NCBI GenBank assembly: GCA_029051835.1
Contig: JAIDKJ010000105.1
Coordinates: forward strand, 1 to 6,123
Origin: Paramuribaculum sp.
Lineage (GTDB): Bacteria > Bacteroidota > Bacteroidia > Bacteroidales > Muribaculaceae
Direction of reading: 5' to 3'
Length of the DNA stretch: 6,123 nt
The stretch's first letter is position 1. Each line of letters begins with the position of its first letter. Positions 6,112 to 6,123 of the stretch are shown here, piece by piece. The notes below the pieces were generated by a model that was given only the letters and a program-made list of their open reading frames with translations, was not told the DNA's origin and did no database searches. Position numbers and translations under genes: made by a program.

Positions 6112-6123
6112 AAAAGAAAACAG
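6104..6123 (+). CDS. Possible start of a gene downstream of ndk (partial)
   Basis: An ATG at 6104 lies in a different frame from ndk and overlaps its TGA (6109-6111) by eight bases. The visible product is MSEKEN and then runs off the window. MSEK-type N-termini are common in real proteins, GGAG precedes the ATG, and overlapping starts of this kind usually mark the next gene of an operon. With six codons nothing can be said about function, and chance cannot be excluded. Confidence 0.4.

Overview
The window reads as ordinary chromosomal DNA from a member of the Bacteroidota, most likely order Bacteroidales (the family Muribaculaceae would fit, but that is a guess). Three things point this way. 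Two start regions carry exact TAnnTTTG boxes, the -7 element used by the Bacteroidota primary sigma factor, and one has a TTTG -33 box at the proper spacing. Most starts lack a Shine-Dalgarno sequence and have A/T-rich leaders. The protein set (a five-repeat DUF349 protein, an IspD with the HDGARP variant, a 698-residue RecG) also fits that phylum.

Layout. Positions 1-30 hold what may be the last codons of an upstream gene. A small, very acidic protein of unknown function (27-371, +) follows, its GTG start overlapping that stop. A convergent intergenic region (372-572) holds a strong hairpin that probably terminates from both sides. On the minus strand, 573-2381 encodes a 602-residue DUF349 repeat protein. 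A divergent intergenic region (2382-2603) holds candidate promoters for both directions and a nested inverted repeat. On the plus strand ispD (2604-3287) and recG (3275-5371) overlap by 13 bases and form a tight pair. A 272-base spacer (5372-5643) holds a weak hairpin, a pair of TTTTTRCAATTG elements 30 bases apart, and a well-formed ndk promoter. Next is ndk (5644-6111), and another reading frame opens inside the end of ndk at 6104 and runs off the window.

Functionally this is housekeeping. IspD makes CDP-methylerythritol for isoprenoid synthesis, RecG remodels stalled replication forks and recombination intermediates, Ndk balances nucleoside triphosphates, and the DUF349 protein is conserved but poorly understood. 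Nothing in the sequence shows that these genes share a pathway; ispD-recG looks like a coupling of convenience.

I found no CRISPR array, mobile element, RNA gene, phage gene or defence cassette, and no convincing new multi-gene system. The points most worth a second look are the unrecognised acidic protein at the left edge, the paired elements upstream of ndk, the ispD -7 box that abuts the start codon, and an Asp-to-Ser change beside the Ndk catalytic histidine.
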